Made by a program: the position numbers and the translations under genes. From NCBI GenBank assembly GCA_037903355.1, contig JBAJFE010000029.1, positions 372,001-436,000 of the forward strand: a stretch of 64,000 nucleotides of DNA, read 5' to 3'. The DNA comes from Trichuris trichiura (lineage: Eukaryota; Nematoda; Enoplea; Trichinellida; Trichuridae). Numbering within the stretch: position 1 is the stretch's first letter; each line of letters opens with the position of its first letter. Positions 50,007-62,100 of this stretch are shown here, in pieces. The notes under the pieces are model-generated. The model saw nothing but the letters and a program-made list of their open reading frames with translations, did not search any database and was not told the DNA's origin.

Positions 50007-51825
50007 ATGATGCACTATTCCATCATCGGCCGTTCAATCATAGCTGCAACTGTGCTACTTCATTCGCTCCTATTTTGCCAAACGTTGGGCGGAGAATTTC
50101 AAGCGTCGCTCTTCTGTCCTCAGGGTTGCTTCTGTCCGCGAGAAGAGGAGGTGAGTTGTTTGCATTAGCCAACAGTTTAGCCATTGCCTTTCCGACTTTT
50201 GAACGTTCTTTACCACTAATGACAAGACAACAGCGACATCGTTGGGCGCCTGCCGCCTCCTCCGCGAGTTCATCAATCTTGCAAAGCGTTCAAAATTCTA
50301 GTTTGACATTTCCATTGCAAAGAGAATGAATGGACAACGTATGCCTTAATCGCAACATAACATTACTAGTGACAATAGCAATAATAGTATTGCTAAGCTC
50401 AAAAAGTTCAATGAATTTCGGAACCATAGGTTTCAGCTATCACCTTACCTTCCCAAGTCATTTCTTCGTTAGCTTCTCAGCGCCTATTAGAAAAAAATGA
50501 AAACCGTGCTGCATCTTTTCAACAGATGGGGATGAAAACCATTTGGCTACAGTATGGCGTTTTCTCTTAAGCAACCAAGTTGTGTTTACACTTTTGCATT
50601 AAGCGCTTGTGCGCTTCAATTAACTTTGAGTGCCTTGTCGCCTCAAGTTGAAAAGTTCACTTCGGGGGACGAGCCTGCGGTGGCAACTAACGTTTTTTGG
50701 GAACAATACGGAGTATATAAACCATTTTGCTTACAGGTCTTATGCGATGGCGTCGACCTGAAGAATATTCCCCAGGAAATGTCGCCAAAGCTACGCAATC
50801 TAACCATCTCCAGGGCAAACATAGAACAAATCGGAGCTGACGATTTTCGCTTTTTCCCACACCTGGAACGCCTCTCGCTGAGCAATTGCGGTTTGCTACG
50901 AGTGGAAGAGTATACTTTTGCGGCGCTTTCTCACTTGCAATTCATTACTCTGTTACACAACCCTCTGAGCGAGCTGAGCTCGTACAGCTTCTCCGGACTT
51001 AAGCATTTAAAAGAGCTGATCATACGTACCAATGCGTTGCATCGAATTGCCGCCTTCACGTTTTTCGGATCAGCCACCATTCGCGTACTTGACCTCCGTT
51101 CCGACTCCATTAAGCGAATAGACGGGGACGCGTTCAACGGTCTCTATGATGTGCAGTTTTTACATTTGCCTTTAAATTTGGAAACCATCGAACCAAATGC
51201 TTTCCACAACTTGAGCAGAGTTCACTTCATTGACATTCGCCAGTGGAGAGCGAACGACTCGGAATGGGGCGGAGTGGCGAAGCATACGTTCCGCGGAATG
51301 AAGCATGTTTCCAGCATTCGTATGGACCAAAGCAATTTGGGCACAATTCATTCCGGGGCATTTGACCAATTGGAGACGGTGGAAACTGTGCAAATTCGGA
51401 ATTGCCGCGTCGCCAGCATTCGCAACGCTTTCTCAGGCATGCGCAACGTGGGAAAACTGGAATTGCTCAACAACCAAATTGGTCACATAGCGCGATTCGC
51501 TTTTAAAAACATACCAGGCGACGAAGTGTACTCTCTAAAGATTGCAGACAACGAAATCGACTGCTCCTGCCGAAATGGTTGGCTAGTTTACAATTACAAC
51601 TCTTTGGATAATGATACGCTGAAACGTAACTACTGCTCCTTGCCGGAGCAGTTGGCTCAGAAACAGTTACGTAATATCGGTCGAGAATACATTGCCAATT
51701 GCACTGCCCGTTATGTATACCATCATCTGGACGTCGAAAGTGGAGGAAAAGCGGTCGCCGTACCGACCATACTTATTTTCCTCCTTTTATGCCTCGTCGT
51801 AAATGCCGACAGCAAATTGCCTTGA
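50007..51825 (+). CDS. Extracellular leucine-rich-repeat membrane or GPI-linked protein (two exons, 410 aa)
   Basis: Exon 50007-50150 encodes a signal peptide (SIIGRSIIAATVLLHSLLFC) and the start of a cysteine-rich LRRNT cap (FCPQGCFCPREEE). Exon 50737-51825 continues it with VLCDGVDLKNIP, completing the CPxxCxC...C cap. About ten leucine-rich repeats follow (LERLSLSNCGLLRVEEYTF, LKELIIRTNALHRIAAFTF and others). An LRRCT cap comes next (NEIDCSCRNGWL ... RNYCSLPEQL ... IANC). The end is hydrophobic (VPTILIFLLLCLVV), so the protein is single-pass or GPI-anchored. It resembles the invertebrate extracellular-LRR-only family, whose members act in epithelial matrix and cell contacts; the precise role is unknown. 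An open frame from 50554 overlaps exon 2 but reads through the intron and lacks the cap. Confidence 0.9.
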
Positions 51826-51880
51826 CAAATAATTGACTTTCCAAAAACTTACAATGCTACAATACGCCAAAGCGAACCAG

Positions 51881-52060
51881 CCAAGCGTGGCCATTATGTC
51901 TGGTCAGTTCCGTTCGGTGCACCGATCCAATATAGCAGCAGCAGCAACAGCAGCATCGTTTTTCAATTATGCAGCAGGCCCCATGCCGGTCGCTTGTGGA
52001 ACCGATGGTCAAACCGCTGTCGACGCTTCTGTGTTGCCCAAACATATTGTTATTGAATAA
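51881..52060 (+). CDS. Possible alternative last exon of the LRR gene (cytoplasmic tail)
   Basis: A donor inside the membrane segment (CTCGTC|GTAAAT at 51798) can join in frame to an acceptor at 51880, removing the stop at 51825. This gives a 60-residue tail containing an alanine run coded by a CAG/CAA tract and ending HIVIE, which could serve as a PDZ-binding end. The acceptor has a poor pyrimidine tract. A variant polyadenylation signal, ATTAAA, follows at 52075-52080. Confidence 0.35.
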   Translation, partial: PSVAIMSGQFRSVHRSNIAAAATAASFFNYAAGPMPVACGTDGQTAVDASVLPKHIVIE

Positions 52061-52074
52061 GTGGATTTAATGAA

Positions 52075-52080
52075 ATTAAA
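52075..52080 (+). terminator. ATTAAA polyadenylation signal of the LRR gene
   Basis: The common variant hexamer lies 250 nt after the first LRR stop and 15 nt after the alternative-tail stop. Confidence 0.4.
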
Positions 52081-52804
52081 GATGGTTAATAGCACGTTCT
52101 AGAAGTCCCCTTGCAATCGTAGAGGCCAAAACGATGTTCAGCGCTCGCAGGCAGGATACGGGATATAATGCTATAACAACGAACGTATAAGACAAAATAG
52201 CACCGAAGCTGTGCTACGCATGACTGCCGAATGCCAAACGAGGAGTACTGAAGCAATGTAAATTAAAACATACGGTAGGATAACTGAAATGCAGGCTACA
52301 TTAACACGATTAAATAACGAATGCTATTACAAAGCATTTAAAGTAACTATTAAAAATTCTGCTACGCATAGAATTTCGAAACAGACCAACCAATTTTACC
52401 GCGCGTCTCGACTTTACATTATTACGTGAAAGGAAAGGCGTACGCTAAGCGGGTGAAAGTTTGCGATTTCGATTTCACGCCAACCTTACACATTATTGGT
52501 AAACAATTGGCCTTTACATTACAAATACAGCTGTCAATTAAACGATATCTTAACTGCTGAAGTAAGGAGAGAATGATTGGCTAGCCGGAAACGAGTTTGT
52601 TACTACTTAAGCGCTTTTACGGCTAGATAACTTGCGACACAACGGGTTGTGCACCCGCAGAAAACAATGAAAACCCGCGCGTCTGTTGTGGAATGTCACG
52701 TTAATTTGCATTTACTCAATGAGAAATATTAAGGCGGAAGTGATAATTTTAGAAAATTTGCAACGCGGCGTGACTTTGATGGATGTGCATGCAAAGATAT
52801 TGAT
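52081..52804. other. Region between convergent 3' ends of the LRR gene and ARV1
   Basis: No gene was recognised. An extra terminal ARV1 exon is possible here, because AGAG|GTAGGG near 52860 could act as a donor. Confidence 0.4.
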
Positions 52805-53577
52805 TTAGCCGGAAGCACCCATTGTCAGGAGTGGTTTTTGAAAGAAAATAAAGTCCCTACCTCTAACAGTTTGAACAAAGGAAACAAAGATGAAGATATT
52901 GACTAGCGTAGTGAGCGCCAAGTTGGTGTGTTGCTCCCATACGACCACAAACGGTAGTATCACGTATCCGTAGAAACCAAGCGAAAGAAATCGAAACTGT
53001 TCCATCACGGATAGCAGGGAAGTGGAAAAGTAGTTAGCCAAAAGCACCGCAACCGACAGCGCAGTTAGAGATCCTGAAAGTCCCGCCCTCACAAACAGTA
53101 AATGTTCATACAAAAGTGTGTACAAACCGAAGAAACAAACTAGCACATGCCGGTAGAACGTAAGTAGCAGATCTTCGAAATTGGGCGGGCAGTCCTGGAC
53201 TTCGCTTGAGAATACCAATTCGAAATAAGCTCTGCATGCAACAAATATACAGAAATACTTCCAAGTTTTCTGAAACGACTTGGACTTTAATCATCTACTT
53301 TGGCAATGCAAAACTGGGACAAACACTTATGACAGCATTTGAACAAACATGCCGATAAGCTGGCAGCCGAAGAAGCAAAAGATCGAGCATTATTAGACCA
53401 GGCTCGTATTCAACGTAGTGATCAGCAATACTATTGCAACAAGCCTAAACGAATATTTTGACGCCAACATAGAACAATGATGGCACGTACGCAAGTTGAA
53501 AGCTTCAACACGGTCGGGCTGTAAGTACGATAAAGCTCGTTTACCGGAGCACCACAGTGGATGCATACTATAGTCAT
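52805..53577 (-). CDS. ARV1: ARV1, ER sterol/lipid homeostasis protein (three or more exons)
   Basis: ARV1 is an ER membrane protein needed for sterol and GPI-precursor distribution. Exons on the minus strand are 53491-53577, about 53322-53444 and 53269 downward. The first holds the zinc-ribbon start MTIVCIHCGAPVNELYRTYS. The second completes it (LSTC|ACCNSIADHYVEYEPGLIM) and carries AYRHVCSNAV. The third begins KTWKYFCIFVACRAYFELVF and carries several membrane helices plus the typical VWEQHTN and FVQTVR motifs. The exon-2 donor is probably ATAAGT|GTTTGT, which keeps the frame. The last exon reads to a stop at 52805 (LTMGASG), but splicing at GTAGGG could give a different end. An acceptor, GGCTTTTCAG, lies about 22 nt before the ATG, so there is a 5' untranslated intron or a trans-splice site. 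The gene follows RPSA on the same strand. Confidence 0.9.
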
Positions 53578-53944
53578 TGAAGGCCCTGCCAACGATGCGC
53601 TGAAAAGCCGATTTCAAATTTAGCTTGTGGAATATCAACATTACAGGAGAAAATGTTGAAACCGCCGCTTTTGAAGCAGCTCAGGAAGTGCAGGACTTTA
53701 ACATGCTCAGATTTACGTGGCCGGCATGAAGAGTTAGAAAATCTTGCATTTTCGACTCAAGCCCAATTCTTCCAATCAAATAGTATTAAGTGTGGCATTT
53801 CTACCAGCACGATCTATCATCTACAATAAAAAATTAATAGGTGCAATACGGTTGTCGATTCGAAGAAAAGAAACAGTATCTGCAAGTTTAACCTTATAAA
53901 ATGGCTATCGCCCAGTAATTTTAGAACGATAGTGCGCTCAATAC

Positions 53945-53950
53945 TTTATT
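53945..53950 (-). terminator. Polyadenylation signal AATAAA for ribosomal protein SA
   Basis: On the minus strand AATAAA lies 35 nt after the RPSA stop codon. Confidence 0.65.
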
Positions 53951-53984
53951 GCAGCTCTCTGACAAACAAATAGCGGAGACACTG

Positions 53985-55534
53985 TTATTCCCAGCCGGAA
54001 TCGGCGTCTCCTGCACCTGTCCAGTTTTGGACATTTCCAGAGCTGCCCCATTCGTCTTGCTCTGACCATGTAGCACCGCGTGCGGTACCGAAGTCGGTGG
54101 GCAACTGGGAACCCATAGGCTTAACAGTCCACTTAAAATAAATAACTTTGAGAATGCAACATTTACTGGACAAGTATTGACACACCTCAGACATGTCCAT
54201 CTTGTCAGCTTCGATCGCTTGGCCCCATCGATTGTCAGCCATTTCGGCTTCCTTTGGTTTTTCGCTAACTTCCTCTTTCTCAGCCTGCATACTTCGGAAT
54301 ACAAAAAAGAATTAAAAGCTCAGTTTTTACCTCCTCTGGATCTCTGTAGAAGTAAAGGTCAACCATGATATTCTCGCCTTTGAACATAAAGCGGAAGCCT
54401 TTTTCGCGCTTCGTCTCTCCGCGTACAACCAGAACTTCTCTGGCCAACATCCACCACATCAAACCAATTGACTTTGGTCCCTGTTAGAACGGCTATCGAG
54501 GTTGAAGAATGCAAGACGTGAACTACCTTGTTATTGCACGGGATAGCAATGTCTACGAACTTCAGTGGAGAATCCGTATTGCAGAACGCAATTACGGGAA
54601 TGTTCACATAGCTGGACTCAGTTATAGCTTGATGGTCGGTACGCGGATCGCAAACCACTAACAAAGAGGGCTCTTTAAAGGCTTTTTGAATTTGATTGGT
54701 GAACGTGCCTGAAAAAGTAGCCTTGGAAAGGTAACCAATAGCGGCCCCATTTATTACCAGGCGTGAAACGTCCTGCTATGGCCGTGGCGCCGGTGTGGTT
54801 GGCGAATTTCAAAATGGCGCGCTGACCATACATCCGAGCAGAAATGACGCATATGTCTGCCGGATTCTTTACCGCGGCAATGGCACGAGCGGCCAACTGC
54901 AGCTTGTGCCAAGTCTTTCTTAGATTTATTATATGAACACCTATAAGCGGAACGACATCACGCAATGCTGCGAAACGACAATTAAACGTAAAGAAGAACA
55001 AGGCAACCACGAGGCTACGAAAATATAAATTGTCTAGATACTCTTATTCTTATTTCAAACTATTTTTCTCCGCCGACGAATAGCGTCCGTAAATAAAGAA
55101 AACATAATGCAATAATGACAAAAATTGTTCACGTATCTTAAGTACTATGGAACTTTTTGAAGCTTTACTGCTTCCACGAATATGATAGCTGAGACGTCGC
55201 AATAAGTTGATTCTCAAAGTTCGAAGCTACTGGGCACGTATAACGGCCGTTTCTTTCACTAATGATGGTCAATCGAGTAGGTTTTTCAAAATACAGAGCT
55301 TACTTGTTCCCGACAAGGAAGAAAGTATTCCAAAACCAAATTAGTCATCTACACTAGTCTTGTATAGAGTAAGACAATAACATAAACGCTAACAAAAAAT
55401 ATGGTAGTACCATCTGGTCGACGTTTGTAGACGTACTGCTCCATCTGAAAGTCGGCATTCCGGGAGCCTATGTGAGTTTCAGCAGCGAGAAACAGTTTAA
55501 CATCATCCACGTACAAGTGACTGGAATCTTCCAT
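53985..55534 (-). CDS. RPSA: 40S ribosomal protein SA (uS2), six exons, 294 aa
   Basis: uS2 sits on the small-subunit head-body junction and also acts as the laminin-receptor precursor in animals. Exons are 55411-55534, 54758-54940, 54527-54708, 54331-54480, 54186-54284 and 53985-54131. Every junction is GT..AG and the frame is continuous over 295 codons with the stop. Conserved blocks are [92 protein letters not shown] and [14 protein letters not shown]. The variable tail has the usual tryptophan/acidic composition and ends DADSGWE. The first intron is 470 nt and the others are about 45-55 nt. The length equals that of the human protein. Confidence 0.98.
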
Positions 55535-57375
55535 ATTTTTTGAACGGTCACCTTAAACACCAACAAAAGCTGAAACTACATTCCCAAAGCTAAAAAATTT
55601 ACCCAAGAAATAGGTACAATCTTGTTGGCCAACAAGGCAACAGTTACACACAATATGAAACAAAGGTTTAATGGGTTACGGTACTTCAAACAGCACATAA
55701 GTAGTGTTCACATTTTTCTGCTCACTCTCGCTAACAATTAAATGAAACAAGTAGTTGAAATTAAGCTAATATTGGATTTCGAAGTTACTATACAATGGTT
55801 GGTTTATTATACACGTATAGAATGCTCATCTTTAGAAAAGCTGTTTTACAGAAAAAAATCGCTATTGGCAGATGCTGTTTTTTCAATCTACACTTGCAAT
55901 CGATGACAGAAGATGCAAAAATTATATTTTTGTACTTACTCAAAGCGTTTAGGAAAGTTAATTGCCCTCTAAAATGTTATCTTTTAAAATAGCGATAATG
56001 AGCATTTAAAGCTGAAGGATGTTGTATGTTTGATTTAAGTTAAGTAAATACGGCGATAAAACAGGTTGCTAGTGTTATTCTTTTTGCCACTCGAAACCAA
56101 GTGTGCGACGGAGAGGCATCAAATCTCTAAAAAAAATTTTGAAGGACCTATTAACTGAAAAATACATTGCCTTACAATTGTCTTGTCCAACAGTGGTCAG
56201 TTTTACATATTAGAAATCTTGGCACTTAGCCGCTCCACCGTATGAAAAATGCAGGTTCCCTTTTGCTGAACATGTGTTTATCCTGTTTTACGTTCACTGG
56301 CAAGCATGCAAACTATCCTATTTCGGTAATGCTTAAACTTAAGTTGACGCATAAGCCCTACGTTTAGGCTTACGCTTAACTAAGGGCTGGACAAGATGGC
56401 CGATAAACTTACAGTATGACAGTGGGAAGGCACCCTTTCTATTACGTGACGAAAGAAACCCATTTAACTATTAAGAGATTTTTAAGTGGCACATGATGCA
56501 CATTTCGCAGCTTAGATGCTCAGGATGTCCCGAAAGCCATTCCTCTGAAAATCAGTTGGTAGCCAAAAAGGTTGTTTCCGTACACGATGAGAACTGCTTG
56601 CACAAAGCTAGGTTTTCAATACAAACTTTTTATCCGCGAATGCCAGCACAACTGTGCAAACGGTTTTCCATCCTAAGCCACGTGGTCGGCAATAGGCTCT
56701 ACAGTACGCCATGGAAAAGTTTCATTCAGAGAACTGTGGGGATCCTACCTGATCCTTCAGCAGCGCTTTATGAAGAGAGGGAATGCATTTTGCAGATCAA
56801 CTGCAGGGAAGCTTTTCCATAAGTTCTCGCAAGATACAGAAGCCAAACTAACTTGCATGATTGCCCAAAAAACTATTTTTGCAATTAAAAACTCATATAT
56901 TATTCTGATAGATTGAAAAGAAGCTTTTCAGTGATATGCAACCTATATGATTGCACGCGAAGTTTTCTTCTTTGACAGAGAAGCGAGCCTTACCTGAAAA
57001 CACTTTGGAACAATTTAAAAGCTGAGACTGTAATATGAATCGCTCACCATTACTTCTTGCTTTTTATCCGAAAAGCGCTTAAGACCACGCTAAGCCCATG
57101 AAAACTTACTTGGTAAGAAAATGTATTTTGTTCATTTCGGTTCAAATTGTTGCCAAAGTTAAGCATTCGTCTTTAATTGTTATTTACAGCAATACAGTAA
57201 AATCATTGCTAAAAGTATTAGCCGTCGAGCCGAATGGTACAATACGCAATGTAATGAGGTTACTCATTTCTGTGAGACTATTTTCTCAATTATGGAAGAA
57301 CTGATCACCTGTTAAAGAAAACCGGAAACCTATGAGCAACGTGCTTCGGGAGTCCTTTGATATCCGGCGGCATCG
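55535..57375. other. Region between RPSA 5' end and TBC1D10 3' end
   Basis: This stretch should contain the RPSA promoter. No further gene was recognised. A small inverted element with TTAGGCTTA lies at 56350-56378. Confidence 0.45.
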
Positions 57376-58875
57376 TTAGCTCTTTGACACGTTCAAATTT
57401 CGAAGACGCTGTTTCTGCTTCCTTTCCTTAATGACCTTGTAATGAGCACGCTCAAGCTCATCGTCAATATTCAGTTCAACAACGTGATGCACCAGGAAGT
57501 CTTCTTGCATAATCTCTGCCGGCAAGTTGCGCAGCCTCTCTACAGTTTCATACATTGTTGGAAACTTTTGCAATTGGCGGTGCGAATTGAGCCCATATTT
57601 GAATAGGACAATGGCCACTTTGAACAGCACCTTGACGCCTTTAAAAGACCGAACGCGTTCCAACAGCGACGGTTCGCTTGAACACTAACCTTCACAGAAG
57701 AACATGTCCCAAACGCGAAGGACTGTTGACCAAGGTAGGGTACGGCAGTAGATGCACATAAACCATTCAACCATATAGAGCACTGGATCAATATGTTGCT
57801 TCTTCTAACCCAAAATAGAAACTCGTTATTCCTTAAATCTCGAATACGCAACGCCTACCAAGTGCTTGTAACCCGTATTACAGTACTTTTTCAACAGAGT
57901 AAATAAGATATCGCCATCGAGTTGTATTGCTTCCTAAAAAGATGGAATGGAAAAGAGCTGAGAACAATCGATTGCTCACCAATCCGGGACTGTAATAACC
58001 GGGCAAATACTTTTCGCATATTTGAATAAAACAGTAAAAGGCATCCCGAACGGGCATCTGCATAAGCAAGGTGGCTGCTATTGGTGCTTGACCTTGACAA
58101 TAGCCTTCCTCCGGATGTAATACCGTCCAAGCTTTTAGCAGAGCATACAAGTCCTTCTGTCCAGTTTTCTTGTAAAAGCCATCGCGTGCAAAAAGTTCAT
58201 GACTGGGAAACTGCCTGGACAAATCTTTCTTTATGTCCTCCGTCCAAGTTGGATCGCCTGGAATGCGATTAAGCATCTAAAATAAATTTCAACTTCACGA
58301 TAGTCAACCAATTCGTCCTAGCTGCCGCCTACGTCGAACAGATGCGTCATATTTGGATTGGACATGCAATGTTCCGCCCCGCAAAGTCGTTTCCAAGCTG
58401 CAGCTCGCACCGCCGGAGGTATACCTTTTCTGCAGCGGAGTTTTACCTACAAGAAGAATTGTTCCACCGGCACGTTTTACTCCACCGTCTGCACAGACTC
58501 TATCAAACTGCTTATTCATAAACTGGGGCCAGTTGTTAAGCATTTCTATCCATTTCTTCTCGCGCTTCCATAACACATGCAACGATACCGATGGAATGCT
58601 TAAAGAAGAAAGCCAAGATCAGCGAGACGAGTTGGATGGCAAAAACCTAACCTCTCCTTGCAATCAGCCGCTGAGCTATGCATAAACCCGTGCCGGTCTA
58701 CCTCGACAGCATTGCTTGTACTAGTACCTTCACCAACGGAATCTGCGTCCTCGTCGTCTTCGTCATCGTTGTCATCGTCGTCTTCGACGGTCGGCAGATG
58801 CGGTTCTGACGGACTTCTTGCATAAGAGCTTTCCGTGGATTGTGTTGCTGCGCGCTGCTGGTTCGTGTTTGACAT
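57376..58875 (-). CDS. TBC1D10: TBC1D10/EPI64-type Rab GTPase-activating protein (seven exons, about 395 aa)
   Basis: TBC proteins stimulate GTP hydrolysis by Rabs; the TBC1D10 family acts on Rab35 and Rab27 in endosomal recycling and secretion. Exons are 58652-58875, 58499-58598, 58333-58446, 57980-58276, 57859-57933, 57690-57804 and 57376-57638. The amino end is acidic (a D/E run near 58780-58745) and leads to VDRHGFMH and [15 protein letters not shown]. The TBC domain follows: [18 protein letters not shown], the arginine finger [15 protein letters not shown], the glutamine finger [50 protein letters not shown] and [17 protein letters not shown]. The human tail rich in basic and proline residues is missing. 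The start used is MSNTNQQ, though an upstream start cannot be excluded. Confidence 0.92.
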
Positions 58876-59132
58876 AGCCGCCGCTCGTTGCTTTTTGCAA
58901 CGACGAAACTTGTTCTTTGCTCGGTTGGGCCGCAACGAAATTGACTTTCTCGAATTACTTTACAGTAGCAATAAATGATGTTCACGTTCGTGTTTGCTTA
59001 TTGCTATTTTTACAGTAGGCCTTTGGTGAGCCTATCCCGTCCATTGTGCAGTTGTAATCTGCGCGGCCAGACAGCTTTAGTTCTACGGCTACAAAGTTGC
59101 TTGATTTCCGCGATCCGTTGACCGTTGTCGCA
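58876..59132. promoter_or_regulatory. Short bidirectional promoter region between TBC1D10 and ATXN2
   Basis: The two start codons lie 257 nt apart in head-to-head orientation, so the 5' leaders and both promoters must share this stretch. No TATA box was recognised. Confidence 0.55.
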
Positions 59133-62100
59133 ATGCCTGCAGAAGCGAAACGAGCACCGCAATCTTGCAAAGAATACGCTATGTCGTTTGTCGAGTTCGA
59201 GGTACGATTGCCGGCGCCGCTGCTGATCACCGTCTTTGTAACGTTATTCAGGATGCCATGACGGCTGGTTTTACCAATCATCCGCTGACTCACTATTTGG
59301 TTTGCTTAATGGTGAGCAACGTGTTTTCACGGCATTTTTTTTGTTAAAGTTGAAATGTGTTAGGGCTCGAGCGTACGTATCCGTACTTCGGACAAGCTGC
59401 TCTACGACGGCGTGCTGGCTGGATTTACGGGAAACTATGACCTCGGCTTGCGTATGGTACATCCCGTTGCGGATGAATCGGATGGAGACATGGTGCCCAC
59501 CCGCGAAGAATGCTTTGAAAGGAAGGTGATCCCGTTTTCGTCCGTTGTCTCCGTTCAAGCTGTGGTTGACATGGAGACTGTAACCAAAAGTGCGCCGAAT
59601 TTGACAAAGGGACAATCTCCATAAAGACGCGATGTTGTAGATGCATTCTGCTCCGATAGCGAGTTGTCTCGACTAAACGGTTCGACGTCGGAGAAGCGAT
59701 TGGAAAAATGGGAGTCTGACGTAGTTGAAGAAGAACTTGTTCTCGACGATAGTAGTTCAACGGTTGGATATGCATTAAGGAAAAGCATTCCATCGTTGCA
59801 TGTTTGTTGTTGTTTGTAGCATGGTTGGTCGGCTGAGGAGATGTTCAAAAAGAATGAGCTTCACTTTGGCGTTACAACAGACTACGACGAAAATCTGCAG
59901 CAGTATAACAGGTACGATGATTTGAATCTGGTTTTGCTGTTGACCATAGAAGGCAGCGTTTGCAGTGTCGAAGTTGACAAATCGGGTGTCGAATACAAGG
60001 TGAAGTATGCAGAAGCGGAACGCCTGGCCAAAATAATCGAAGCAAATCCGGCTTCAAAGCGTGCAAACGATTTGGAAAATGACGACGAAGAACGCGACAT
60101 TGTCCAACGTCCAAGCGGAACAACCAACAGCGCTGCGCCTGCAGTATCCTCTAATATGGCTAGTCAGGGCAGCATGATGTAAGTTTTCAATCTTTTAAGT
60201 AAATAAGCATGCGTAAAAGCCTACTTAGCGTAGTCGCGCTTGCTTATCTTTTACTTACTGTAGCTATTTAAAAAATTCAGGTTTAAAAGCTTCAAGCTAC
60301 TAGCCAACAAATTTTTTAGCGGTTAATAGTTGCTTGAGGGTTACAGTGTTCGCGCTCTGTGCTAATGTTATTTTTAGTTACTGTAAATGAATTGAGCAGC
60401 ACTGCATATGCAGATTAGATGGATTTATATATGTTAATTTATAGTTTTTAGTTTCTTTCCTCCAAGTATCCCCAATTTGCAATGTAGTCGCCTCGGGGTG
60501 AACGTTATTTTAGGCATGCGCTGTGGTCTTTATCATTTTCAAATATTGTTTTTTTAAAAATGAAGCATCAGATAATTTTTGCATGGCGACGCGCTATGGT
60601 CTCATAGCCGTTAATTCACCGTGCAAAGAAGGTTGTGCAAGTCTATTAATGCGTAGCTCTCGAATTAGTAACCGATGATGGAACGTAATGACGCTATAGC
60701 AGAAGTTTGCTTGGAATATTTCTAGACGGTTTCGTAGCTGTGTGTCAAATTATTCACTTTGCGGTAGGGTTATGTATTAGTTAAATGCTCTTACGCAAAT
60801 TTGGTTGTCGAAAGTTGCTGACATCGCGGTGATTCATTTGTCATCTTTGTATTCGTCGATAGCGCTGCAAGCTTTTTCTTTCAGTGTATCTTAGCTATTG
60901 TATTCTGCAGTGTAACCGTAACGGAAAGGCATTCCACAAAGTTAGCTAATGCCAGCGTTTGTGGCTAACTTTGTTAGTGACTAAAAAATCAAAGAGTAAA
61001 AAAGCTTTAAGCTTTTCCTTAGAAAGAATTTAAATTCTTGACCAGAATCCATTATTTTTTGGCCATTGCCGTAAGTATGCTTTAATCAGCAAAAATGTAA
61101 CGTCCATGTAAGAAAACAGATTTGTCGATGGATACGCAGTGTTTCATTTGGTGACTTTGGTACAGTAATTTGATAAAGAGGTACATTGTTGTCTTTTTTC
61201 CTGCAGAAGTAACACCAGGAGCGGTTACTACTCAGACGACCCAATAATTGAAGACATTTGGTTTTTCAGCTGTGTTTGTGACGCCCTAAACACATAAGTT
61301 ACGTCTGTTCGAACGAACGACAAAGCTGTCCGCCTTGTCTAAGTACTGAGTTAATGGAGTTGGAAAGAGATATATTGCGGTTGGGCAGATACTGTAGAAC
61401 TTCTTAGTGAAATATATCCTTTCTAACGCTATCTGTATACGTGATATTGGTTCTTTGTAAATGACGAAAAATGAAAAAAAATCTGTTATTTTGCCCACGC
61501 ATATGCTAATTTAATAACGGTATTTTTACGTAATCTTTTTCAGCAGTACGTTGCAAGGTAGGGTTGTTTTATTCAAATTGTGTAACCAGTAAGTTTTTCA
61601 TAGCGTCAAACTCTATCCTCCGTCCAATAGAAAAAGTAGACGATCAGAGGCAGTCTGCAAGCAATGTTTGCGCGTGTGTATGCTGCTGCTACTTCTGCCT
61701 CCTGTCTGCATCGCTTACCATTAAATACGTTCATTTGTCAAATATTTGTTTTTTCAAATGGCGCGATTGGAGCTGCTCAATTTATTTATAGTCTGGCCGA
61801 ACGTTTTTTTTTAAATCATAGGTAACCTATACAGTAACCGCCCATCCTTTTGGCCCATTCAAGGATAGGACAATTCTCTTGTGGCAGTTTGTAACAATAA
61901 ACTTCTTAATTTTAATCCAGTACGGTAATTAATGCTCATTTTTGCATGAAGTTTCCCTTTAAGTATTTGGTCTGCCTTTCGAAGTGGTCTTCTTGCGATA
62001 TTAACTTTCTTTGGCTCGTAAACGTTAAGCGATAATTTTCAGGAAGCATTTATCATTAAAAAAACTAAACGAAAGAAAAAAAACTTGCTTTACTCTGCTT

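Noticed and set aside
50554..50736. Long open frame start at 50554 as the beginning of the LRR protein
   Set aside because: The segment before 50737 lies in an intron. The exon 50007-50150 supplies a signal peptide and the missing cysteines of the cap, and splices in phase to 50737.
53320..53445. A frameshift in ARV1 between its second and third exons
   Set aside because: The donor A|GTGTTT gave the wrong phase, but the adjacent donor ATAAGT|GTTTGT restores the frame, and GTTTG donors are used elsewhere in this window.
54941..55410. snoRNA in the first intron of RPSA, as known in vertebrates
   Set aside because: A weak C-box-like GATGAC is present, but I found no D box, H/ACA boxes or terminal stem that would support it.
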